Shown here piece by piece: positions 33,757-42,527 of a stretch of 64,000 bases of DNA. The notes below the pieces were generated by a model, which ran no database searches, had not been told where the DNA came from, and saw only the letters and a list, made by a program, of their open reading frames with translations. How positions within the stretch are numbered: the stretch's first letter is position 1; every line of letters starts with the position of its first letter. The stretch comes from Burkholderia cepacia ATCC 25416 (lineage in GTDB: Bacteria > Pseudomonadota > Gammaproteobacteria > Burkholderiales > Burkholderiaceae). Position numbers and translations under genes: made by a program. The stretch is from contig NZ_CP012981.1 of the NCBI RefSeq assembly GCF_001411495.1, forward strand, positions 2,232,001 to 2,296,000, in the 5' to 3' direction.

Positions 33757-36264
33757 ATGGCATCGGACATGCTGGATAACGTGCTGCGCGGCGGTTACGC
33801 GCAGTTCGATCGAATCGTCAAACTTGACACTCCACTCGGCGACAACTGGCTCACGCCACTGTACGTCAAGATCAAAGCGCGGCTTGGGCGCAATTTCGAG
33901 GTGACTGTTGATGCCTCGTCGGTCGTCGGCGACAAGATCAAGCTAAGCGTTCTGATGCTGCAGCCCGTTACGCTCTGGATTCGCCAGATAGACGGCGGCT
34001 ATCTGCCAATTCACGGCTACGTGCAACAGGCTCGCCGCCTAGGAAACGATGGAGCGTTGTCGTATTTTCAGCTCCATTTCGCCTCATGGTTGAGCTTCCT
34101 CAAGCTCAGCAGCGATCGGCGCGACTGGCAGGAAACCGGCGGCTGGCAAATTCTTACCGACGTATTCGACAAGCATCCGCAGGCTTCTGGCAACTATGGA
34201 CAGGAGCTGCGCACGGCGATGCGCTCGTATTCGCACCGTGTGCAGTGGGAAACCGACTGGAATTTCGTGCACCGGAGCCTCGAGGAAGTCGGTGTGTTCC
34301 CGCGCTTCGATTTCGCGAAGGATGGCAAGTCGCACAAGGTCGTCATGATGGACGACCTCTATTTTGGGCCGTCGCTGCCGAATTCGGAGATGAAATTTAG
34401 CCACGCAGGTACCGACGAAGATTTCGATGGGCTTACCCAGTTGAGCGAACAGCAGGAGGCCCAAAGTGCGACGCTGACGCTCGGCTCCGTTGACTACAAG
34501 CGGCCTGACCTCGACAAACAGGCGAGCACGCCAGCGGCTGACCTCGATGAATTACCCGGTCAAGGCGAAGAGTATCTCTATACCGGCTCGCAGACGTGGG
34601 CCGAATCTGATGCTGGACAACAACAGGCCCGCATCCGCACCGAGGAATGGGCTTCGCGAGCAAAGCGCTATTTCGCGATCGGCAGTCCGCGCTATGCATT
34701 GCCCGGCTACTGGTTCAAGGTGTCGGGACATCCCCTCTTCGATGCATTGCCGGAGGAGGAGCGCGAACTGTCGATCATCGCGAGCGACTGGTTGATCCAA
34801 AACAACTTGCCCGGTATCGACGCGCTCACGCGATTCCCGCGCAGCCTGCGCAGCGAGATCGAGCATGTCCAAGCGAACGGGGCCGGTACGACCGTGAGCC
34901 ACCGCGATGGCGGTATCGGATTTTTTCACGTCGAGATCGAAGCGCAACGCCGCAAGACGCCATACCGCAGCCCGTTCGACCACGAGAAGCCCGAGATGCA
35001 CTTGCAGACGGCGATCGTCGTGACGGACAGCGACGAGGAAATCCACACGGACGACGGCAATCGTGTGCGGGTCCGCACATCAAACAGTCGAAAGGATCGC
35101 AATACGAAGTCCACGTCTTGGATTCGCGCAGCGATGCCGGACGCAGGTTCAAAGCGCGGCGGTTACTTTCCGTTGCGCAAAGACGATCAGGTGCTCCTCG
35201 GATTCGTGAATGGCGACTGCGACCGGCCGGTAATCATCTCGCGACTGCACGGTGGCGCAACGATGCCGGTGTGGCACACGCACGGCCTGCTGTCCGGCTT
35301 CCGTTCTCGTGAATACGGCGGCGACGGCTTCAACCAGCTCGTCATGGACGACTCGAGCGGGCAGAACCGAGTTCACCTTTATTCGTCGAGCTACAGTTCT
35401 CACCTGCATTTGGGTTACCTAATCGAACAATCCGATAACACGCGCGGCTCGTTCCTCGGCAACGGATTCGACCTGAAGTCTGGCGCGTACGGCGCGGTAC
35501 GCGCCGAGCAGGGGCTCTATGTATCGACGCAGCCAGCCACCGCCCAACCGCTAAACGTAACGGCCGCCACCGATCCGCTTGCCGGCGCGGAAGCCGTGCT
35601 CGAGACCGTGTCGAAAGCCAGTGAAACGAACCGCGCCGAAAGCCTCCAGGATGGTCAGGCCGCGCTGAAGTCGTTCACAGACGCAACACAGCGCACGGTT
35701 GCTGGTTCTGCTAGCGGCGGCCGTACAGCGGGCGGCGGCACGGGCAATGCGAACGGTTTTGCGAAGCCGGTGATGCTGCTGTCGAGTCCTGAAGGCATCG
35801 CCGCGTCGACGCAGCAGTCGGTGCATGTCACTGCGAACCAGCACGCGAACGTCGTTGCAGGCAAGAACGTCAACTTGGCCGCCGGTAAAGCGTTGCTGGT
35901 CAGTGTGCTCGACAAGATCAGCCTGTTCGCGCAAAACCTCGGTATCAGGATTTTCGCGGCAAAGGGATCGGTAGACATTCAGGCGCAAAGCGGCTCGGCC
36001 TCGCTGGTGGGGCTGCAGGACGTGAAAATCGAAAGCGCGGACGGACGGCTGATTCTGACGGCCGCGAAGGAAGTGTGGATCGGCGCGGGCGGCTCGTATA
36101 TCAGCATCAAGGGCGGTCTGATAGAGAACGTGACGACCGGACAGATTCTGGAAAAATGCGGGAGCTGGGATAAACCGAGTGGTGGCAGCGGAATGAAGCT
36201 TGATCCGCTGAAGGCGACGCCAGTATCGACTGACGGCGGACGCGGTTCGCTCTTCTCCGGCTGA
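33757..36264 (+). CDS. vgrG: Type VI secretion tip protein VgrG
   Basis: The 835-residue spike protein has the gp27-like N-terminal part (to about residue 400, with FHLHFASW-like barrel sequence YFQLHFASWLSFL), a gp5-type OB fold (about 415-495, RVRVRTSNSRKD to RPVIISRLHGG) and a C-terminal DUF2345 extension (about 655-800, ASTQQSVHVTANQHANVVAG and the beta-helix repeat). It forms the tip of the T6SS needle and carries effectors. No T6SS structural genes are in the window, so it is an orphan vgrG that uses an apparatus elsewhere. The downstream effector gene starts 58 bases later. Confidence 0.95.
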   Translation: MASDMLDNVLRGGYAQFDRIVKLDTPLGDNWLTPLYVKIKARLGRNFEVTVDASSVVGDKIKLSVLMLQPVTLWIRQIDGGYLPIHGYVQQARRLGNDGALSYFQLHFASWLSFLKLSSDRRDWQETGGWQILTDVFDKHPQASGNYGQELRTAMRSYSHRVQWETDWNFVHRSLEEVGVFPRFDFAKDGKSHKVVMMDDLYFGPSLPNSEMKFSHAGTDEDFDGLTQLSEQQEAQSATLTLGSVDYKRPDLDKQASTPAADLDELPGQGEEYLYTGSQTWAESDAGQQQARIRTEEWASRAKRYFAIGSPRYALPGYWFKVSGHPLFDALPEEERELSIIASDWLIQNNLPGIDALTRFPRSLRSEIEHVQANGAGTTVSHRDGGIGFFHVEIEAQRRKTPYRSPFDHEKPEMHLQTAIVVTDSDEEIHTDDGNRVRVRTSNSRKDRNTKSTSWIRAAMPDAGSKRGGYFPLRKDDQVLLGFVNGDCDRPVIISRLHGGATMPVWHTHGLLSGFRSREYGGDGFNQLVMDDSSGQNRVHLYSSSYSSHLHLGYLIEQSDNTRGSFLGNGFDLKSGAYGAVRAEQGLYVSTQPATAQPLNVTAATDPLAGAEAVLETVSKASETNRAESLQDGQAALKSFTDATQRTVAGSASGGRTAGGGTGNANGFAKPVMLLSSPEGIAASTQQSVHVTANQHANVVAGKNVNLAAGKALLVSVLDKISLFAQNLGIRIFAAKGSVDIQAQSGSASLVGLQDVKIESADGRLILTAAKEVWIGAGGSYISIKGGLIENVTTGQILEKCGSWDKPSGGSGMKLDPLKATPVSTDGGRGSLFSG

Positions 36265-36322
36265 CACGGAAACGTAACACGCCGTCGCAACACGAAAGCA
36301 AAAACGAGAGATTCCGAGAAAC

Positions 36323-39205
36323 ATGAGCACGAACCATCATTCCGCGAAAGGTCCCGGTCCCGCAAAACCGAAAGCTGCGCCAAACGCACCGGCGGCAATG
36401 CAGACTACCGCTGCACCGAGTTACAAGCCCTTGAAGTGGGCCTATCCGTTTACCCCGGTCGATACCGACGGGGCGGACAAACCAATGACGTACATGAAGG
36501 CGTTAGCGACGGCGGAGGACGGGTTCTATCCACTCGGCGCAAACGGCATGTGGCACGGAGGTGTCCACTTTGACCAGAACACAGCCGTCCAACTGAAGCA
36601 AGACGAAGGCTTCCGCGCAATCGCCGATGGCGAAGTCGTCGCATACCGGCTCGACAGCAAGTATCCCGAACAAGATTATCAGGACGGCCGTCACGCGCTG
36701 TATTCGACCGGTTTCGTGCTGGTTCGCCACCGCCTGCAACTACCGCCGCCCCCAGCTCCGTCGCAACCGTCGAAGACAGATGCGGCCACGAGCAAGAATT
36801 CAGCTGCCCAACCAGCATCGTCATCAAATTCTGCTCCGCCGCCGACGCCATCGCCAGTAGCGACTGCTCCAACGACCACAAATAAACCTGCACCAGGCGA
36901 AGTATTGACCTTCTTCAGCCTGTACATGCACACGATGGATCATGACAGCTATCTATCGGCTAAAGAACAAGCGAAGGTCGCCCAAGTCGATCCGTCGAAG
37001 CTGAACATGGACGCGATGCCGTATTGGGAGGGCGATCGGTACTATCGTGTCGGTGACAAAGCTAAGGATCCGCAAGGCGTTCCACTTCCGAAAATCCCCA
37101 AGCCTTCGCTGAAAGACACGATCAGCGAGGATGTGTTGGGCGATTTCATCAAGAGCAATTTCAAAACGTCGCCGCAACTCAAACCAGATCCCAAGGATGC
37201 TCCCACCCCGACGTCTCAGCCTGCCCCAATCGTTGGCCTGCGCATCCGAGATCTGCCCAACGGCAAGATCATCGGCATCTTGCCGAGGGGAACTGAATTA
37301 ACCGTTTCAGCTACGGATGAGAAGGCAAAAGCAAGTCCTGGCTGGGTCAAAATCAGCGCAATCAAGTCGGGGAAGCCGGTGGCAGCCGTCGTCGGCGAAT
37401 CCGTTTCCCCGCATGCCCCCTTCGGATACGTATTTGAGAAGGAGCTGGACCTGATCGTCGATCCGAAGCCGCTGGATACGATCGTCGTGCTCAAAGAACC
37501 CAAGTGGGTGAACGCCGGCGATGTGATCGGCCAGCTCGGTCACTATCTACGTTACCCAGACGCGAAGCTGTTGCCGGCGAAGCCAACGCGGCAGCTGCTG
37601 CACTTGGAGGTATTCGCGGGCCCTGAACTTGAGGCATTCATCGATAAAAGCCGCGAACGCGCCAAACAGCTGCCCAAATCCAAAGCGTTTCTGGAGATCT
37701 CACCAGGCGCTCGACTTATCGCAGACCTCCCCGATGCAGACCAAAAACTGCAGCCCGGCGTAAAGCTTGTCCCTCTCTCCCGCGATGCGAAGGGCAAATG
37801 GATCAAGGTGCAGCCTAAAACAGCCGCCCCCGTTCATGGCGGACGCCATACGAAACCCGTTTACAACGATGCCGGCGCCCCCGTTTGGGTCGAAAGTAAT
37901 TTTGCCAACACGACGACCACGACAATCGTGCCTGGCTGGAAGGATTTCCCGCTGAGCTTCTCAAATGCCAAAGGGCCTGGTGCGGACTTTCGCGATGTGT
38001 TCCGCGTGAGCGAGTTGGACAAGAGTGGTGCAACCAACTTCGCGAAAGACGACAAGGATCGCCGTTGGTATTACGTGAAGATAGGGGCGAAGGACGGCAG
38101 CACTCGCGAAGGATGGGTATGTGAACAGGACCACCCGCTCGTGCAAATGTGCGGGCCGTGGGACTGGCCCGGCTTCGAACGTGTTGACAACAGCAGTATC
38201 AAGCCCGTGGACATGTTCAAACGTTACATCCACGTCGGAGAGCAATTTCTTGCCGATGAGAGCAAGACGGAATTCGAAACAAGCGCAGCAACGGTCAATG
38301 CAAGCCCACTTATCGCAAAGCTTGAGAAGGCCCTCGATGCAAACCACGATGGCAAGGTGACTGCGCAAGAATTGAAACATGCGCAAGAAGTAGATTGGTC
38401 GGCGGAAGCGCTTTCCCACCTCATTGTGCGTTGTGAAAGTGAATGGGGCGGCGGCTTGGGAAAATGGGAGGAGTTATCGCCATTAATGAAGAAGCTACTG
38501 TGGTTGTGGAAGGCCGAAATCGAACGTATCGGGAAGCTTCAATGGTGGGAGGCGGTTGCTGCGAAAAAAGTGGATGGATTTCCTGATGATCCAAATCCGT
38601 GGCATTTTCATCCGATTGGGATTATCGGTAACTTCTGCGGTCTGAGCGGGATTGGTATTACTCTAGAAGAAGCCAGGGTGCGTGCGTTTTTACGAATGCT
38701 TCGCGTCGGAGAAGGCACCGAGGGGCCAGAAGGATATGAGAGGCTATATGGCGGAGAGTCTTTCATCAAAGATTATCATCGAGATTTTAGTGACCATCCG
38801 AAGATATATGTCACGCGAGAACATAACGGAAAGAGCATAACCTCGTCGGCTGCAGGCGCATATCAGATCATGGGATATAACTGGTTTCCGGAAGAGGGGC
38901 AAACCTACAGGAGATTGGCAAAGGTAAAAGATTTCTCGCCAATTTCTCAAGATAGGTATATTGTTGCGATCATGAAATACAAACGAAATTGTCTAGATGA
39001 TGTAAAAAATGCTGACTTGGAACGAGCAATTTTCACGCATCATGCCAATAATGAGTGGGCCAGTCTGCCAGGCGATCAGTATGGTCAAGGTGGCGTCAAC
39101 ATGAGATCAGTGAAGGAGAATTTTGAAAAATATGTGGCGGACGAGCTAGCGGGAAATAGTGATCTTGCAGTTCCTGTTGGCGGGCTTGATGATTTGATTA
39201 AATAA
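36323..39205 (+). CDS. Large T6SS peptidoglycan-targeting effector (M23-like, SH3-like, EF-hand, GH104)
   Basis: A 960-residue protein directly behind vgrG. Residues about 55-135 and 195-205 carry M23-peptidase-like motifs (WHGGVHFD 77-84, SLYMHTM), continued at 398-431 (AGDVIGQLGHY, LLHLEVFAG), split by a Pro/Ser linker (140-190). An SH3-like stretch spans about 303-378. A canonical EF-hand loop occupies 672-683 (DANHDGKVTAQE). The C-terminal 785-935 resembles the lambda endolysin R (GH104 lytic transglycosylase): FLRMLRVGEGTEG with probable catalytic Glu 797, GGESF, SDHP, GAYQIM, VKDFSPISQDR and WASLPG. It probably cuts cell walls of rival bacteria. The M23 assignment is weaker than the GH104 one. 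Confidence 0.85.
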   Translation: MSTNHHSAKGPGPAKPKAAPNAPAAMQTTAAPSYKPLKWAYPFTPVDTDGADKPMTYMKALATAEDGFYPLGANGMWHGGVHFDQNTAVQLKQDEGFRAIADGEVVAYRLDSKYPEQDYQDGRHALYSTGFVLVRHRLQLPPPPAPSQPSKTDAATSKNSAAQPASSSNSAPPPTPSPVATAPTTTNKPAPGEVLTFFSLYMHTMDHDSYLSAKEQAKVAQVDPSKLNMDAMPYWEGDRYYRVGDKAKDPQGVPLPKIPKPSLKDTISEDVLGDFIKSNFKTSPQLKPDPKDAPTPTSQPAPIVGLRIRDLPNGKIIGILPRGTELTVSATDEKAKASPGWVKISAIKSGKPVAAVVGESVSPHAPFGYVFEKELDLIVDPKPLDTIVVLKEPKWVNAGDVIGQLGHYLRYPDAKLLPAKPTRQLLHLEVFAGPELEAFIDKSRERAKQLPKSKAFLEISPGARLIADLPDADQKLQPGVKLVPLSRDAKGKWIKVQPKTAAPVHGGRHTKPVYNDAGAPVWVESNFANTTTTTIVPGWKDFPLSFSNAKGPGADFRDVFRVSELDKSGATNFAKDDKDRRWYYVKIGAKDGSTREGWVCEQDHPLVQMCGPWDWPGFERVDNSSIKPVDMFKRYIHVGEQFLADESKTEFETSAATVNASPLIAKLEKALDANHDGKVTAQELKHAQEVDWSAEALSHLIVRCESEWGGGLGKWEELSPLMKKLLWLWKAEIERIGKLQWWEAVAAKKVDGFPDDPNPWHFHPIGIIGNFCGLSGIGITLEEARVRAFLRMLRVGEGTEGPEGYERLYGGESFIKDYHRDFSDHPKIYVTREHNGKSITSSAAGAYQIMGYNWFPEEGQTYRRLAKVKDFSPISQDRYIVAIMKYKRNCLDDVKNADLERAIFTHHANNEWASLPGDQYGQGGVNMRSVKENFEKYVADELAGNSDLAVPVGGLDDLIK

Positions 39206-39215
39206 AAAACGAACA

Positions 39216-39743
39216 ATGAAGAACGATATTTTACTGAAATTTGCCATTGTGGTTGCGGCAATGAGCCATGCCTTGTGCTGGGGGCAGGATATCGATTTCG
39301 CAAACCATCCTTCCGCTCTTTATCGAGGCTCCCTGCATATACCAAAGTATTACAAAAAAACCGATTCCGGCTGGCGAGATGATGATGGCAAGCTAGTGGG
39401 GCCTCCTGTAATAAATTTCGCGGGAAAATATCACATCGGGGTCCATAGTTGTGGCATGGAGTGTCGTTATTACACTTTATCAGACCTTTCAACGGGAAAG
39501 GATTTAAACTCCCTGGATATGTTTTCGTCAAGCGGCAAGGCGCCTAACAAAACCCAGGATGGCAGATCATATATCACCGAATTGCTAAGCAAGGCAGACA
39601 GCAAGATGCTTGTCGCAAAATACTATATCGACGCATCAAGCGGAAAGCCTGCCGAGTGCCGGGAGCGGAAATTCATTCTCGACGACAATATCAAGATAGT
39701 CGCCATCCCAAACTCATTCTCCTCTTGCAAAACGGAAAATTAG
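39216..39743 (+). CDS. Exported candidate immunity protein
   Basis: The 175-residue protein begins 10 bases after the effector with a Sec signal (LLKFAIVVAAMSHALCWG), so it acts in the periplasm, where a peptidoglycan effector would work. The mature part has NFAGKYHIGVHSCGMECRYY, with two cysteines close together, and TGKDLNSLD. Position, export and AT-rich codon use fit an immunity protein, but the family is not one I can name, and inhibition of the effector is not shown. Confidence 0.7.
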   Translation: MKNDILLKFAIVVAAMSHALCWGQDIDFANHPSALYRGSLHIPKYYKKTDSGWRDDDGKLVGPPVINFAGKYHIGVHSCGMECRYYTLSDLSTGKDLNSLDMFSSSGKAPNKTQDGRSYITELLSKADSKMLVAKYYIDASSGKPAECRERKFILDDNIKIVAIPNSFSSCKTEN

Positions 39744-39771
39744 GGTCGTTTTTTCGTCAAGACGATATATC

Positions 39772-40023
39772 ATGATAGATTTAATCCGCCTTCACGATGA
39801 CACTGACCACGAAGGCAAGGTCATTACGGCCTCTTCAACAATGTCTTTTGACGGCCGCTACGTCGCACGAAAAGGCGACTATGTGTCGTGCCCTCAGCAT
39901 CCTGACGTATCACCCAACGTCATCGAAGAGGGAGACGCATCGATGATGGATGACGGCCTTCCAATCGCGCGTCACGGCCATCGCGCCACGTGTGGCTGTC
40001 ACTTGATATCGAGTCTCGTATGA
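39772..40023 (+). CDS. PAAR-domain-like protein
   Basis: The 83-residue protein has the small PAAR-like fold pattern: VITASSTMSFDGRYVARKGDYVSCPQ, then RHGHRATCGCHLIS with a His and cysteines for metal binding. PAAR proteins cap the VgrG tip and link effectors to it. It has no extension of its own and sits after the immunity candidate, completing a vgrG-effector-immunity-PAAR set. Start at the first ATG. Confidence 0.75.
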   Translation: MIDLIRLHDDTDHEGKVITASSTMSFDGRYVARKGDYVSCPQHPDVSPNVIEEGDASMMDDGLPIARHGHRATCGCHLISSLV

Positions 40024-40091
40024 TCGATCGAGACACTGTATTCGCCCGCGTGTTGCCGGCACCGACTCCTCAGCAAGGGAAAAGCTCACCG

Positions 40092-40268
40092 TGAAGCTGC
40101 CTCTGATCGTCCTGTCGTGCGTGGTGATGTTGACGTTCTCGATCGAAGCGTTGGCCCAATCCACCGATAGCTCAGATCCTGACGCGCCCGTCGTGGCGAA
40201 GTTCTATCGCATCCGACCGTATGAAATCACGGAGAGCACGTCGTCAACTGTTCCATCTCGACGGCTGT
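40092..40268 (+). pseudogene. Truncated exported protein
   Basis: A GTG-started frame of 58 residues begins with a good signal peptide (PLIVLSCVVMLTFSIEALAQ) but ends after VVAKFYRIRPYEITES-like sequence in a stop soon after apparently unrelated DNA begins (about 40225). It looks like the 5' end of a second immunity-type or periplasmic gene cut off by a rearrangement. The call rests on the signal peptide and short length. Confidence 0.4.
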
Positions 40269-40514
40269 GAGGTGCTTGTCGTAACCGTGCCCTATGGCGG
40301 CAACCCAAAGAGTCGAGCCCTCCGCAAGGTTCTGAAATGCATTGCGCCGAATCTTGGTTGTCGGTGCCACACGCGCATGAAGCGCCTCGGCATTCCGCTG
40401 GAGCGCCGTCACCGCGTTTTGTAAAGCGCTCTCGACGATCAGACGGCACGTGTTCTCCGAAGTGTGGCGGATGTGGTGTTGCTTGTTGACTGCGCTCGTC
40501 AGTTTTTCCTCCAA
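40227..40514 (-). CDS. Doubtful minus-strand ORF of 95 residues
   Basis: A frame from MEEKLTSAVNKQHHIRHTSE to MEQLTTCSP is open in a gap between the PAAR and Sel1 genes. It has moderately protein-like composition but no recognisable motif and no clear ribosome site. It could be part of an inserted fragment. I list it only because the gap otherwise holds nothing. Confidence 0.25.
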   Translation of the reverse strand: MEEKLTSAVNKQHHIRHTSENTCRLIVESALQNAVTALQRNAEALHARVAPTTKIRRNAFQNLAEGSTLWVAAIGHGYDKHLTAVEMEQLTTCSP

Positions 40515-40544
40515 TACGACAACACGATGCAGGCTTGATTGATC

Positions 40545-41588
40545 ATGCGCGTATTAGTTGCCATCTCTGTTGTTTGTCTGCTGACCGCCTGTTCGAAGAA
40601 TGAAAGCGCTATGAATCCGTTGTCCGATGTTAGTTCGGTGCGCCTTAATCTCGCCTTCACATGCACGCATGAAGCTGGTCATCTGCCGTCTCTCGCTCCG
40701 GAGGCGGATAAGCTTTTCCAGTACGCCCGATTCATTGAGAAGAGAGGCGGGCCGAAGGATTTCAACGAGGTTGCCCGGTATTACCGCATCGCGGCAGCGT
40801 TTGGCCACTATAAGGCAAATCACAACCTGCAAATCCTAATTTCGTCGGGAATGGCGTCTTCGCCTGATCCTGAGAAGGAAAGCGTTGATCTGGCTGAGCA
40901 GCTTATCAAGGCCGGTGTGCCGAGCGGTTACTACGATATCGGGCACTATCTTCTGAATGGGTATGGGGTTCAAAGAGACGACGAGGTGGCTCGGCGATAC
41001 ATCCGCAAAGCAGCAGATTTGGGAAATGCTGAAGCTCAGTACTATGTTGGTGACATCCTTGCCCCGGATAATATGGCACCGGACATCGCGTATGCACTGT
41101 TCCAGTGTGCAGCGGATCAAGGGCATGGCAAGGCCGCTAATGACCTCGGAATTATTGAGACGATAAAGCGGCGGTATCCAAGCGCACTTCATGCGTTCCA
41201 GCAAGCCGCAGCGGCTGGCGACAGGCAAGGGGCTCTTTCATTGGAGGACGGTTTCAAGGGGCCGCCAGCGAACGGCAGGCTCAACTACATTGGGGTAACC
41301 GGTGATCCTGAGCGCGCTCGTCGGTACAGTATGATCGGCGAGTTCATCGATGCAAACGACGGTCTCAATCCCAAGATTCCGGATATCGACAAGATCGTGC
41401 CACTTCCCCCGGCGAAGCTCCCGCCTTGGGACGGTACGTTCCAATGGCAGAAAGAGCAGGAAGCTTCTGTTCGGCCGCAGAAGCCATCGGATGAAGTCGT
41501 CGACCAGATGGCGAAGGCGAAGCACTTCGACCCGGCAACAGGGTTGCCTTTGGCGAATCCAGCAGATAAGACTTCTCAAGATGACTAG
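40545..41588 (+). CDS. Sel1-repeat lipoprotein (DUF6396-type C-terminus)
   Basis: The 347-residue protein has a lipoprotein signal (VLVAISVVCLLTACSKN, lipobox LTAC) and then Sel1-like helical repeats: ARYYRIAAAFGHYKANHNLQ, HYLLNGYGVQRDDEVARRYI, AADLGNAEAQYYVGD and AADQGHGKAANDLG. The end (KAKHFDPATGLPLANP) fits the DUF6396 family. Sel1 lipoproteins often accompany T6SS effectors as immunity or adaptor proteins. Here the effector before it already has a candidate immunity gene, so the pairing is uncertain. Confidence 0.8.
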   Translation: MRVLVAISVVCLLTACSKNESAMNPLSDVSSVRLNLAFTCTHEAGHLPSLAPEADKLFQYARFIEKRGGPKDFNEVARYYRIAAAFGHYKANHNLQILISSGMASSPDPEKESVDLAEQLIKAGVPSGYYDIGHYLLNGYGVQRDDEVARRYIRKAADLGNAEAQYYVGDILAPDNMAPDIAYALFQCAADQGHGKAANDLGIIETIKRRYPSALHAFQQAAAAGDRQGALSLEDGFKGPPANGRLNYIGVTGDPERARRYSMIGEFIDANDGLNPKIPDIDKIVPLPPAKLPPWDGTFQWQKEQEASVRPQKPSDEVVDQMAKAKHFDPATGLPLANPADKTSQDD

Positions 41589-41865
41589 CCAGCGAACATC
41601 GCAGCGCGACTTCCGTTGAGGACCGTCGCACATACCGGTCAGCAGTGCCCAGAAGACGGCGTATGGTGCGCGAAACTGAATGGTGACGGACAGGAAGATC
41701 GCTCAACGTGAACCAACCTATTGAATCGAAGAGGCGTGCGCACCCCGTGACGTTGATAGGAATCCGTATCGCTACACACAACGTTTGCCCTTTGACCGGC
41801 ATGGCCTGGCCATCGATGGATCGCGGTAGCGCTGCCAACGTGGCGATGGCGGCGACGGGAGCCGA

Positions 41866-42216
41866 ATGCCTGTACACCACTGCCACGAATGGACTGTCAG
41901 CCTAGCTTCAGATCGAGGTCTGACGGACAACGGCTCGGGCTATACGGCGGAAAAGACCAAGGTCTTCGCGTCTGGCATTGGCCTGAAGGCATTGACCACA
42001 CCCGTCTGCAGCCCACAAAGTAACGGCATGGCAGAAAGCTTCGTGAAGACGATGAAGCGTGACTACGTGGCGTTTATGCCGAAGCCAGACACCACAAGCG
42101 CAGCGCACAATCTCGCTATTGCGTTCGAGCATTACAACGAGAAGCATCCACATAGCGCGTTGAAGTATTGCTCTCCACGTGAGTTCAGGCGAACCTTGGC
42201 CCGGAAGGGAATCTGA
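41866..42216 (+). pseudogene. IS3-family transposase remnant (C-terminal part)
   Basis: The frame has [32 protein letters not shown] and [19 protein letters not shown], the last part of an IS3-group DDE transposase with the second Asp and Glu catalytic residues. The N-terminal half and the first Asp region are missing. Just before TDNGS the DNA reads CAGATCGAGGTCTGACG, one base short of QIEVLTDN, so a frameshift is likely. No terminal inverted repeats were identified. Confidence 0.75.
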
Positions 42217-42527
42217 TGCAACCTGATGTGGTGCTACATCTCCGTCTCAGAACCACGGCCGAAGGAGGACGAAATGGGCCGGTGTTCATAAATTCGGGCA
42301 TGCACTTCGGTTGCCCGCTGGTTATCGACGGCCAATACTTCGATTGCCGCTGGTTAGTGGACGGTCGAGCTCTCGAACTTGGTCAAGAACACGATGTACC
42401 GGTAAAGTTTCTGTCCTTCGCCCTGGTTGCCCCACTTCTGTCAGTCGGGAAAGAAATCCAGATGTGGGAGGGCGGGGTGTTCGCAGATGGCGTCATTACG
42501 GACATCTGTCGAACACCTGATTCGTAA
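42216..42527 (+). CDS. EF-Tu domain 3-like small protein
   Basis: The 103-residue protein starts on the A of the transposase stop (TGATG). It has LRTTAEGGRNGPVFINSGMH and HDVPVKFLSFALVAPLLSVG ending EGGVFADGVITDI, which follows the pattern of the C-terminal beta-barrel of EF-Tu (TxEEGGR, F-L-S, EG-G-V-T-I). It lacks the GTPase part. Such orphan domains occur near polymorphic toxins and mobile DNA; the function is unknown. Its last codons overlap the integrase fragment on the other strand. Confidence 0.6.
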   Translation: MQPDVVLHLRLRTTAEGGRNGPVFINSGMHFGCPLVIDGQYFDCRWLVDGRALELGQEHDVPVKFLSFALVAPLLSVGKEIQMWEGGVFADGVITDICRTPDS

